DNA of 64,000 nt from Taudactylus pleione (Eukaryota; Chordata; Amphibia; Anura; Myobatrachidae), in NCBI GenBank assembly GCA_031769625.1, contig JAUIMM010002021.1:1302001-1366000 (forward strand). The letters run 5' to 3'. Under the pieces are notes generated by a model. It saw only the letters and a program-made list of their open reading frames with translations, was not told the DNA's origin and ran no database searches. The translations under genes were made by a program, and so were the position numbers. Position 1 is the first letter of the stretch, and every line of letters begins with the position of its first letter. Positions 53,526 through 64,000 of this stretch are shown here, piece by piece.

Positions 53526-55181
53526 GGGAGAAAAACCATTTCACATCACATTTGTGGGTCTTGGTCTTCAACACATCCAGTGAAATTTTGAGCTGTCTGT
53601 GTTTGCTACAAGAGGAGATATCACAAAGTATGCGCTTTTGTTAGTTCCATTGCTTTCAATGCATTTTGGCCTAAAACTTGCATTTGCTGTTTTCTCTTAA
53701 ATGCAACATGGGAGAAAAACCATTTCACATCAGATTTGTGGGTTTTGGTCTTCAACACATCCAGTGAAATTTTGAGCTGTCTGTGTTTGCTACAAGAGGA
53801 GATAACACAAAGTATGCGCTTTTGTTGTTTCCATTGCTTTCAATGCATTTTGGCCTAAAACGTGCATTTGCTGTTTTCTCTTAAACGCAACATGGGAGAA
53901 AAACCATTTCACATCACATTTGTGGGTCTTGGTCTTCAACACATCCAGTGAAATTTTGAGCTGTCTGTGTTTGCTACAAGAGGAGATATCACAAAGTATG
54001 CGCTTTTGTTATTTCCATTGCTTTCAATGTATTTTGGCCTAAAACTTGCATTTGCTGTTTTCTCTTAAACGCAACATGGGAGAAAAACCATTTCACATCA
54101 CATTTGTGGGTTTTGGTCTTCAACACATCCAGTGAAATTTTGAGCTGTCTGTGTTTGCTACAAGAGGAGATATCACAAAGTATGCGCTTTTGTTGTTTCC
54201 ATTGCTTTCAAAGCATTTTGGCCTCAAACGTGCATTTGCTGTTTTCTCTTAAACGCAACATGGGAGAAAAACCATTTCACATCACATTTGTGGGGTTTGG
54301 TCTTCAACACATCCAGTGAAATTTTGAGCTGTCTGTGTTTGCTACAAGAGGAGATATCACAAAGTATGCACTTTTGTTATTTCCATTGCTTTCAATGTAT
54401 TTTGGCCTAAAACTTGCATTTGCTGTTTTCTCTTAAACGCAACATGGGAGAAAAACCATTTCACATCACATTTGTGGGGTTTGGTCTTCAACACATCCAG
54501 TGAAATTTTGAGCTGTCTGTGTTTGCTACAAGAGGAGATATCACAAAGTATGCGCTTTTGTTATTTCCATTGCTTTCAATGCATTTTGGCCTAAAACGTG
54601 CATTTGCTGTTTTCTCTTAAACGCAACATGGGAGAAAAACCATTTCACATCACATTTGTGGGTCTTGGTCTTCAACACATCTAGTGAAATTTTGAGCTGT
54701 CTGTGTTTGCTACAAGAGGAGATATCACAAAGTATGCGCTTTTGTTATTTCCATTGCTTTCAATGCATTTTGGCCTAAAACTTGCATTTGCTGTTTTCTC
54801 TTAAATGCAACATGGGAGAAAAACCATTTCACATCAGATTTGTGGGTTTTGGTCTTCAACACATCCAGTGAAATTTTGAGCTGTCTGTGTTTGCTACAAG
54901 AGGAGATAACACAAAGTATGCGCTTTTGTTGTTTCCATTGCTTTCAATGCATTTTGGCCTAAAACGTGCATTTGCTGTTTTCTCTTAAACGCAACATGGG
55001 AGAAAAACCATTTCACATCACATTTGTGGGTCTTGGTCTTCAACACATCTAGTGAAATTTTGAGCTGTCTGTGTTTGCTACAAGAGGAGATATCACAAAG
55101 TATGCGCTTTTGTTATTTCCATTGCTTTCAATGTATTTTGGCCTAAAACTTGCATTTGCTGTTTTCTCTTAAACGCAACAT

Positions 55182-55916
55182 GGGAGAAAAACCATTTCAC
55201 ATCACATTTGTGGGTTTTGGTCTTCAACACATCCAGTGAAATTTTGAGCTGTCTGTGTTTGCTACAAGAGGAGATATCACAAAGTATGCGCTTTTGTTGT
55301 TTCCATTGCTTTCAAAGCATTTTGGCCTCAAACGTGCATTTGCTGTTTTCTCTTAAACGCAACATGGGAGAAAAACCATTTCACATCACATTTGTGGGGT
55401 TTGGTCTTCAACACATCCAGTGAAATTTTGAGCTGTCTGTGTTTGCTACAAGAGGAGATATCACAAAGTATGCGCTTTTTTTTTTCCATTGCTTTCAATG
55501 TATTTTGGCCTAAAACTTGCATTTGCTGTTTTCTCTTAAACGCAACATGGGAGAAAAACCATTTCACATCACATTTGTGGGTCTTGGTCTTCAACACATC
55601 CAGTGAAATTTTGAGCTGTCTGTGTTTGCTACAAGAGGAGATATCACAAAGTATGCGCTTTTCTTGTTTCCATTGCTTTCAAAGCATTTTGGCCTAAAAC
55701 GTGCATTTGCTGTTTTCTCTTAAACGCAACATGGGAGAAAAACCATTTCACATCACATTTGTGGGTCTTGGTCTTCAACACATCCAGTGAAATTTTGAGC
55801 TGTCTGTGTTTGCTACAAGAGGAGATATCACAAAGTATGCGCTTTTGTTATTTTCATTGCTTTCAATGCATTTTGGCCTAAAACGTGCATTTGCTGTTTT
55901 CTCTTAAACGCAACAT
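55182..55916 (+). repeat. F-J-H-I cassette 7, I monomer with TATTTTC
   Basis: J starts at 55366. It is equivalent to cassette 4 at offset 16,556, including the GTTATTTTC state of the final monomer. Confidence 0.88.
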
Positions 55917-57572
55917 GGGAGAAAAACCATTTCACATCACATTTGTGGGTCTTGGTCTTCAACACATCTAGTGAAATTTTGAGCTGTCTGTGTTTGCTAC
56001 AAGAGGAGATATCACAAAGTATGCGCTTTTGTTATTTCCATTGCTTTCAATGCATTTTGGCCTAAAACTTGCATTTGCTGTTTTCTTTTAAATGCAACAT
56101 GGGAGAAAAACCATTTCACATCAGATTTGTGGGTTTTGGTCTTCAACACATCCAGTGAAATTTTGAGCTGTCTGTGTTTGCTACAAGAGGAGATAACACA
56201 AAGTATGCGCTTTTGTTGTTTCCATTGCTTTCAATGCATTTTGGCCTAAAACGTGCATTTGCTGTTTTCTCTTAAACGCAACATGGGAGAAAAACCATTT
56301 CACATCACATTTGTGGGTCTTGGTCTTCAACACATCCAGTGAAATTTTGAGCTGTCTGTGTTTGCTACAAGAGGAGATATCACAAAGTATGCGCTTTTGT
56401 TGTTTTCATTGCTTTCAATGCATTTTGGCCTAAAACGTGCATTTGCTGTTTTCTCTTAAACGCAACATGGGAGAAAAACCATTTCACATCACATTTGTGG
56501 GTCTTGGTCTTCAACACATCCAGTGAAATTTTGAGCTGTCTGTGTTTGCTACAAGAGGAGATATCACAAAGTATGCGCTTTTGTTGTTTTCATTGCTTTC
56601 AATGCATTTTGGCCTAAAACGTGCATTTGCTGTTTTCTCTTAAACGCAACATGGGAGAAAAACCATTTCACATCACATTTGTGGGTCTTGGTCTTCAACA
56701 CATCCAGTGAAATTTTGAGCTGTCTGTGTTTGCTACAAGAGGAGATATCACAAAGTATGCGCTTTTGTTGTTTCCATTGCTTTCAAAGCATTTTGGCCTA
56801 AAACGTGCATTTGCTGTTTTCTCTTAAACGCAACATGGGAGAAAAACCATTTCACATCACATTTGTGGGTCTTGGTCTTCAACACATCCAGTGAAATTTT
56901 GAGCTGTCTGTGTTTGCTACAAGAGGAGATATCACAAAGTATGCGCTTTTGTTGTTTTCATTGCTTTCAATGCATTTTGGCCTAAAACGTGCATTTGCTG
57001 TTTTCTCTTAAACGCAACATGGGAGAAAAACCATTTCACATCACATTTGTGGGTCTTGGTCTTCAACACATCCAGTGAAATTTTGAGCTGTCTGTGTTTG
57101 CTACAAGAGGAGATATCACAAAGTATGCGCTTTTGTTGTTTTCATTGCTTTCAATGCATTTTGGCCTAAAACGTGCATTTGCTGTTTTCTCTTAAACGCA
57201 ACATGGGAGAAAAACCATTTCACATCACATTTGTGGGTCTTGGTCTTCAACACATCCAGTGAAATTTTGAGCTGTCTGTGTTTGCTACAAGAGGAGATAT
57301 CACAAAGTATGCGCTTTTGTTGTTTCCATTGCTTTCAAAGCATTTTGGCCTAAAACGTGCATTTGCTGTTTTCTCTTAAACGCAACATGGGAGAAAAACC
57401 ATTTCACATCACATTTGTGGGTCTTGGTCTTCAACACATCCAGTGAAATTTTGAGCTGTCTGTGTTTGCTACAAGAGGAGATATCACAAAGTATGCGCTT
57501 TTGTTGTTTTCATTGCTTTCAATGCATTTTGGCCTAAAACGTGCATTTGCTGTTTTCTCTTAAACGCAACAT

Positions 57573-59963
57573 GGGAGAAAAACCATTTCACATCACATTT
57601 GTGGGTCTTGGTCTTCAACACATCCAGTGAAATTTTGAGCTGTCTGTGTTTGCTACAAGAGGAGATATCACAAAGTATGCGCTTTTGTTGTTTTCATTGC
57701 TTTCAATGCATTTTGGCATAAAACGAGCATTTGCTGTTTTCTCTTAAATGCAACATGGGAGAAAAACCATTTCACATCACATTTGTGGGTCTTGGTCTTC
57801 AACACATCCAGTGAAATTTTGAGCTGTCTGTGTTTGCTACAAGAGGAGATATCACAAAGTATGCGCTTTTGTTATTTCCATTGCTTTCAATGTATTTTGG
57901 CCTAAAACTTGCATTTGCTGTTTTCTCTTAAACGCAACATGGGAGAAAAACCATTTCACATCACATTTGTGGGTCTTGGTCTTCAACACATCCAGTGAAA
58001 TTTTGAGCTGTCTGTGTTTGCTACAAGAGGAGATAACACAAAGTATGCGCTTTTGTGTTTCCATTGCTTTCAATGCATTTTGGCCTCAAACGTGCATTTG
58101 CTGTTTTCTCTTAAACGCAACATGGGAGAAAAACCATTTCACATCACATTTGTGGGTCTTGGTCTTCAACACATCCAGTGAAATTTTGAGCTGTCTGTGT
58201 TTGCTACAAGAGGAGATATCACAAAGTATGCGCTTTTGTTGTTTCCATTGCTTTCAAAGCATTTTGGCCTAAAACGTGCATTTGCTGTTTTCTCCTAAAC
58301 GCAACATGGGAGAAAAACCATTTCACATCACATTTGTGGGTTTTGGTCTTCAACACATCCAGTGAAATTTTGAGCTGTCTGTGTTTGCTACAAGAGGAGA
58401 TATCACAAAGTATGCGCTTTTGTTATTTCCATTGCTTTCAATGTATTTTGGCCTAAAACTTGCATTTGCTGTTTTCTCTTAAACGCAACATGGGAGAAAA
58501 ACCATTTCACATCACATTTGTGGGTTTTGGTCTTCAACACATCCAGTGAAATTTTGAGCTGTCTGTGTTTGCTACAAGAGGAGATAACACAAAGTATGCG
58601 CTTTTGTTGTTTCCATTGCTTTCAATGCATTTTGGCCTAAAACGTGCATTTGCTGTTTTCTCTTAAACGCAACATGGGAGAAAAACCATTTCACATCACA
58701 TTTGTGGGTCTTGGTCTTCAACACATCCAGTGAAATTTTGAGCTGTCTGTGTTTGCTACAAGAGGAGATATCACAAAGTATGCGCTTTTGTTGTTTTCAT
58801 TGCTTTCAATGCATTTTGGCCTAAAACGTGCATTTGCTGTTTTCTCTTAAACGCAACATGGGAGAAAAACCATTTCACATCACATTTGTGGGTCTTGGTC
58901 TTCAACACATCCAGTGAAATTTTGAGCTGTCTGTGTTTGCTACAAGAGGAGATATCACAAAGTATGCGCTTTTGTTGTTTTCATTGCTTTCAATGCATTT
59001 TGGCCTAAAACGTGCATTTGCTGTTTTCTCTTAAACGCAACATGGGAGAAAAACCATTTCACATCACATTTGTGGGTCTTGGTCTTCAACACATCCAGTG
59101 AAATTTTGAGCTGTCTGTGTTTGCTACAAGAGGAGATATCACAAAGTATGCGCTTTTGTTGTTTCCATTGCTTTCAAAGCATTTTGGCCTAAAACGTGCA
59201 TTTGCTGTTTTCTCTTAAACGCAACATGGGAGAAAAACCATTTCACATCACATTTGTGGGTCTTGGTCTTCAACACATCCAGTGAAATTTTGAGCTGTCT
59301 GTGTTTGCTACAAGAGGAGATATCACAAAGTATGCGCTTTTGTTGTTTTCATTGCTTTCAATGCATTTTGGCCTAAAACGTGCATTTGCTGTTTTCTCTT
59401 AAACGCAACATGGGAGAAAAACCATTTCACATCACATTTGTGGGTCTTGGTCTTCAACACATCCAGTGAAATTTTGAGCTGTCTGTGTTTGCTACAAGAG
59501 GAGATATCACAAAGTATGCGCTTTTGTTGTTTTCATTGCTTTCAATGCATTTTGGCCTAAAACGTGCATTTGCTGTTTTCTCTTAAACGCAACATGGGAG
59601 AAAAACCATTTCACATCACATTTGTGGGTCTTGGTCTTCAACACATCCAGTGAAATTTTGAGCTGTCTGTGTTTGCTACAAGAGGAGATATCACAAAGTA
59701 TGCGCTTTTGTTGTTTCCATTGCTTTCAAAGCATTTTGGCCTAAAACGTGCATTTGCTGTTTTCTCTTAAACGCAACATGGGAGAAAAACCATTTCACAT
59801 CACATTTGTGGGTCTTGGTCTTCAACACATCCAGTGAAATTTTGAGCTGTCTGTGTTTGCTACAAGAGGAGATATCACAAAGTATGCGCTTTTGTTGTTT
59901 TCATTGCTTTCAATGCATTTTGGCCTAAAACGTGCATTTGCTGTTTTCTCTTAAACGCAACAT
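57573..59963 (+). repeat. L-led 13-monomer HOR (2391 bp)
   Basis: The order is L, D, E, K, D, B-like, I, I, K, I, I, K, I. It overlaps the end of copy B of the large block (to 58491). Compared with the 10-mers that follow, it has an additional I-I-K trimer of 552 bp, and its sixth monomer is a 184-bp B-like form rather than a 183-bp E. The K at 58124 has the CTCCTAAAC change. Confidence 0.88.
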
Positions 59964-61801
59964 GGGAGAAAAACCATTTCACATCACATTTGTGGGTCTT
60001 GGTCTTCAACACATCCAGTGAAATTTTGAGCTGTCTGTGTTTGCTACAAGAGGAGATATCACAAAGTATGCGCTTTTGTTGTTTTCATTGCTTTCAATGC
60101 ATTTTGGCATAAAACGAGCATTTGCTGTTTTCTCTTAAATGCAACATGGGAGAAAAACCATTTCACATCACATTTGTGGGTCTTGGTCTTCAACACATCC
60201 AGTGAAATTTTGAGCTGTCTGTGTTTGCTACAAGAGGAGATATCACAAAGTATGCGCTTTTGTTATTTCCATTGCTTTCAATGTATTTTGGCCTAAAACT
60301 TGCATTTGCTGTTTTCTCTTAAACGCAACATGGGAGAAAAACCATTTCACATCACATTTGTGGGTCTTGGTCTTCAACACATCCAGTGAAATTTTGAGCT
60401 GTCTGTGTTTGCTACAAGAGGAGATAACACAAAGTATGCGCTTTTGTGTTTCCATTGCTTTCAATGCATTTTGGCCTCAAACGTGCATTTGCTGTTTTCT
60501 CTTAAACGCAACATGGGAGAAAAACCATTTCACATCACATTTGTGGGTCTTGGTCTTCAACACATCCAGTGAAATTTTGAGCTGTCTGTGTTTGCTACAA
60601 GAGGAGATATCACAAAGTATGCGCTTTTGTTGTTTCCATTGCTTTCAAAGCATTTTGGCCTAAAACGTGCATTTGCTGTTTTCTCCTAAACGCAACATGG
60701 GAGAAAAACCATTTCACATCACATTTGTGGGTTTTGGTCTTCAACACATCCAGTGAAATTTTGAGCTGTCTGTGTTTGCTACAAGAGGAGATATCACAAA
60801 GTATGCGCTTTTGTTATTTCCATTGCTTTCAATGTATTTTGGCCTAAAACTTGCATTTGCTGTTTTCTCTTAAACGCAACATGGGAGAAAAACCATTTCA
60901 CATCACATTTGTGGGTTTTGGTCTTCAACACATCCAGTGAAATTTTGAGCTGTCTGTGTTTGCTACAAGAGGAGATAACACAAAGTATGCGCTTTTGTGT
61001 TTCCATTGCTTTCAATGCATTTTGGCCTCAAACGTGCATTTGCTGTTTTCTCTTAAACGCAACATGGGAGAAAAACCATTTCACATCACATTTGTGGGTC
61101 TTGGTCTTCAACACATCCAGTGAAATTTTGAGCTGTCTGTGTTTGCTACAAGAGGAGATATCACAAAGTATGCGCTTTTGTTGTTTTCATTGCTTTCAAT
61201 GCATTTTGGCCTAAAACGTGCATTTGCTGTTTTCTCTTAAACGCAACATGGGAGAAAAACCATTTCACATCACATTTGTGGGTCTTGGTCTTCAACACAT
61301 CCAGTGAAATTTTGAGCTGTCTGTGTTTGCTACAAGAGGAGATATCACAAAGTATGCGCTTTTGTTGTTTTCATTGCTTTCAATGCATTTTGGCCTAAAA
61401 CGTGCATTTGCTGTTTTCTCTTAAACGCAACATGGGAGAAAAACCATTTCACATCACATTTGTGGGTCTTGGTCTTCAACACATCCAGTGAAATTTTGAG
61501 CTGTCTGTGTTTGCTACAAGAGGAGATATCACAAAGTATGCGCTTTTGTTGTTTCCATTGCTTTCAAAGCATTTTGGCCTAAAACGTGCATTTGCTGTTT
61601 TCTCTTAAACGCAACATGGGAGAAAAACCATTTCACATCACATTTGTGGGTCTTGGTCTTCAACACATCCAGTGAAATTTTGAGCTGTCTGTGTTTGCTA
61701 CAAGAGGAGATATCACAAAGTATGCGCTTTTGTTGTTTTCATTGCTTTCAATGCATTTTGGCCTAAAACGTGCATTTGCTGTTTTCTCTTAAACGCAACA
61801 T
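59964..61801 (+). repeat. L-led 10-monomer HOR, copy 1 (1838 bp)
   Basis: The order is L, D, E, K, D, E, I, I, K, I. The two E monomers of 183 bp account for the length of 1838. The leading part L-D-E-K-D-E is also found at 41017-42118. Confidence 0.92.
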
Positions 61802-63639
61802 GGGAGAAAAACCATTTCACATCACATTTGTGGGTCTTGGTCTTCAACACATCCAGTGAAATTTTGAGCTGTCTGTGTTTGCTACAAGAGGAGATATCAC
61901 AAAGTATGCGCTTTTGTTGTTTTCATTGCTTTCAATGCATTTTGGCATAAAACGAGCATTTGCTGTTTTCTCTTAAATGCAACATGGGAGAAAAACCATT
62001 TCACATCACATTTGTGGGTCTTGGTCTTCAACACATCCAGTGAAATTTTGAGCTGTCTGTGTTTGCTACAAGAGGAGATATCACAAAGTATGCGCTTTTG
62101 TTATTTCCATTGCTTTCAATGTATTTTGGCCTAAAACTTGCATTTGCTGTTTTCTCTTAAACGCAACATGGGAGAAAAACCATTTCACATCACATTTGTG
62201 GGTCTTGGTCTTCAACACATCCAGTGAAATTTTGAGCTGTCTGTGTTTGCTACAAGAGGAGATAACACAAAGTATGCGCTTTTGTGTTTCCATTGCTTTC
62301 AATGCATTTTGGCCTCAAACGTGCATTTGCTGTTTTCTCTTAAACGCAACATGGGAGAAAAACCATTTCACATCACATTTGTGGGTCTTGGTCTTCAACA
62401 CATCCAGTGAAATTTTGAGCTGTCTGTGTTTGCTACAAGAGGAGATATCACAAAGTATGCGCTTTTGTTGTTTCCATTGCTTTCAAAGCATTTTGGCCTA
62501 AAACGTGCATTTGCTGTTTTCTCCTAAACGCAACATGGGAGAAAAACCATTTCACATCACATTTGTGGGTTTTGGTCTTCAACACATCCAGTGAAATTTT
62601 GAGCTGTCTGTGTTTGCTACAAGAGGAGATATCACAAAGTATGCGCTTTTGTTATTTCCATTGCTTTCAATGTATTTTGGCCTAAAACTTGCATTTGCTG
62701 TTTTCTCTTAAACGCAACATGGGAGAAAAACCATTTCACATCACATTTGTGGGTTTTGGTCTTCAACACATCCAGTGAAATTTTGAGCTGTCTGTGTTTG
62801 CTACAAGAGGAGATAACACAAAGTATGCGCTTTTGTGTTTCCATTGCTTTCAATGCATTTTGGCCTCAAACGTGCATTTGCTGTTTTCTCTTAAACGCAA
62901 CATGGGAGAAAAACCATTTCACATCACATTTGTGGGTCTTGGTCTTCAACACATCCAGTGAAATTTTGAGCTGTCTGTGTTTGCTACAAGAGGAGATATC
63001 ACAAAGTATGCGCTTTTGTTATTTCCATTGCTTTCAATGCATTTTGGCCTAAAACTTGCATTTGCTGTTTTCTCTTAAACGCAACATGGGAGAAAAACCA
63101 TTTCACATCACATTTGTGGGTCTTGGTCTTCAACACATCCAGTGAAATTTTGAGCTGTCTGTGTTTGCTACAAGAGGAGATATCACAAAGTATGCGCTTT
63201 TGTTGTTTTCATTGCTTTCAATGCATTTTGGCCTAAAACGTGCATTTGCTGTTTTCTCTTAAACGCAACATGGGAGAAAAACCATTTCACATCACATTTG
63301 TGGGTCTTGGTCTTCAACACATCCAGTGAAATTTTGAGCTGTCTGTGTTTGCTACAAGAGGAGATATCACAAAGTATGCGCTTTTGTTGTTTCCATTGCT
63401 TTCAAAGCATTTTGGCCTAAAACGTGCATTTGCTGTTTTCTCTTAAACGCAACATGGGAGAAAAACCATTTCACATCACATTTGTGGGTCTTGGTCTTCA
63501 ACACATCCAGTGAAATTTTGAGCTGTCTGTGTTTGCTACAAGAGGAGATATCACAAAGTATGCGCTTTTGTTGTTTTCATTGCTTTCAATGCATTTTGGC
63601 CTAAAACGTGCATTTGCTGTTTTCTCTTTAATGCAACAT
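61802..63639 (+). repeat. L-led 10-monomer HOR, copy 2 (1838 bp)
   Basis: The order is L, D, E, K, D, E, X, I, K, I. The seventh monomer is X with T153 in place of I, as at 42119 in copy A. The last I has CTTTAATGC instead of CTTAAACGC, seen nowhere else in the window. Confidence 0.9.
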
Positions 63640-64000
63640 GGGAGAAAAACCATTTCACATCACATTTGTGGGTCTTGGTCTTCAACACATCCAGTGAAAT
63701 TTTGAGCTGTCTGTGTTTGCTACAAGAGGAGATATCACAAAGTATGTGCTTTTGTTGTTTTCATTGCTTTCAATGCATTTTGGCATAAAACGAGCATTTG
63801 CTGTTTTCTCTTAAATGCAACATGGGAGAAAAACCATTTCACATCACATTTGTGGGTCTTGGTCTTCAACACATCCAGTGAAATTTTGAGCTGTCTGTGT
63901 TTGCTACAAGAGGAGATATCACAAAGTATGCGCTTTTGTTATTTCCATTGCTTTCAATGTATTTTGGCCTAAAACTTGCATTTGCTGTTTTCTCTTAAAC
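63640..64000 (+). repeat. L-led HOR, partial copy at window end
   Basis: L at 63640 and 177 bases of D from 63824 continue the series past the window. L here has TATGTGC in place of TATGCGC, the C-to-T form of CpG loss at a site where the usual loss is G-to-A. The array is therefore not finished at 64000. Confidence 0.9.

Larger units (their letters stand above)
42487..58491 (+). repeat. Second copy of the large block, copy B
   Basis: Monomers align with copy A at offset 17,660 from 42487 to about 49842, at 17,108 from about 50027 to 53525, and at 16,556 from 53526 to 58491. Each step is 552 bp, one trimer. Shared private marks include AGATATTAC (47180), TTTGTTGTTT (about 50553), the 188-bp monomer (53338), GTTAGTTCC (about 53639) and TTTTCTTTTAAATGC (56081). 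Differences include TT versus TC in the opening F monomer and AAACGC versus AAATGC near 46890. The match ends at 58492, where A has a 183-bp E and B has a 184-bp B-like monomer. Confidence 0.88.
1..64000 (+). repeat. 184-bp satellite array filling the window
   Basis: The GGGAGAAAAACC motif recurs every 183, 184 or 188 bases from base 1 to 63824, giving 347 complete monomers and one 177-bp partial. The counts (312 of 184, 33 of 183, 2 of 188) sum exactly to 63,823, so no other sequence interrupts the array. All units are direct repeats with the motif on the + strand; I saw no inversion. Monomers differ at a limited set of recurring diagnostic sites, which define types A to M and X. The array is open at both ends, so its full length is unknown. 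Such arrays are typical of eukaryotic centromeric or heterochromatic DNA. The centromere assignment is inference, because no kinetochore or chromatin data are present here. Confidence 0.98.

Noticed and set aside
1..64000. CRISPR array
   Set aside because: The whole unit of 184 bp is conserved with no short repeat alternating with unique spacers, and no cas gene is present.
1..64000. Alpha satellite or another CENP-B-box satellite
   Set aside because: Monomer length is 184 rather than about 171 bp and the sequence is unlike alpha satellite. The consensus has neither TTCG nor CGAA, so the NTTCGNNNNANNCGGGN box cannot occur in it on either strand.
1..64000. Tandem 5S rRNA, tRNA or histone gene cluster
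   Set aside because: No 5S-like or tRNA-like folded gene is visible within 184 bp, and no coding unit is present.
1..64000. Bacterial or phage origin, with operons, promoters and terminators
   Set aside because: There is no coding content, and long HOR-structured satellites with CpG decay are a eukaryotic feature.
1..64000. Telomeric or subtelomeric repeats
   Set aside because: No TTAGGG- or TTTAGGG-type tandem tract was seen anywhere in the window.

Overview
The whole 64,000-base window is one tandemly repeated satellite DNA array. It contains no gene, RNA gene, transposon or unique sequence that I can support. Walking the conserved GGGAGAAAAACC motif gives 347 complete head-to-tail monomers plus a final 177-bp partial one starting at 63824. 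They are 312 monomers of 184 bp, 33 of 183 bp and 2 of 188 bp. That sum (63,823 bp) reaches the start of the last monomer exactly, so nothing else is inserted. All monomers have the same orientation, and the array runs off both ends of the window.

The monomer is AT-rich (about 39% GC by hand count of one copy), T-rich on the + strand (66 T, 47 A) and CpG-depleted (3 CpG, observed/expected about 0.44). A megabase-style satellite with higher-order repeats (HORs) and CpG decay points to a eukaryotic nuclear genome, most likely a centromeric or pericentromeric (or other heterochromatic) block from a long-read assembly. I do not recognise the monomer family and cannot name the species or even say plant or animal with confidence. 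There is no CENP-B box in the consensus.

Monomer types used in this annotation (positions within the monomer): A = T53, A118, T153, T177; B = G24, T35, A96, C122; C = A109, T122; D = A118, T137, T153; E = 183 bp with one base lost near 116-118, A96, C148; F = C122, A135, C148; G = G34/T35; H = C115, A135; I = the 735-918 reference; J = 183 bp with a ten-T run at 111-120; K = C122, A135, often C172; L = A146, A154, T177; M = A35 plus a G-to-A change near position 89; X = A118 with C137.

Layout. 1-5884: two copies of a 16-monomer, 2942-bp HOR. 5885-6987: a six-monomer junction. 6988-13607: two copies of an 18-monomer, 3310-bp HOR built from a 10-mer and an 8-mer. 13608-18389: two copies of a 13-monomer, 2391-bp unit, the second diverging at its end. 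18390-22802: two related 12-monomer units. 22803-24826: a zone rich in A-B-C trimers. 24827-42486 and 42487-58491: two copies of a block about 17 kb long, differing mainly by gain, loss or swap of three-monomer (552-bp) pieces. 57573-64000: a younger-looking 13-mer/10-mer HOR series beginning with monomer L.

The most informative signals are the nested duplications, the recurrent 552-bp step between copies, a nearly invariant 42-bp core and a conserved dyad in each monomer, and hybrid monomers that mark past exchange points. All comparisons were made by eye.
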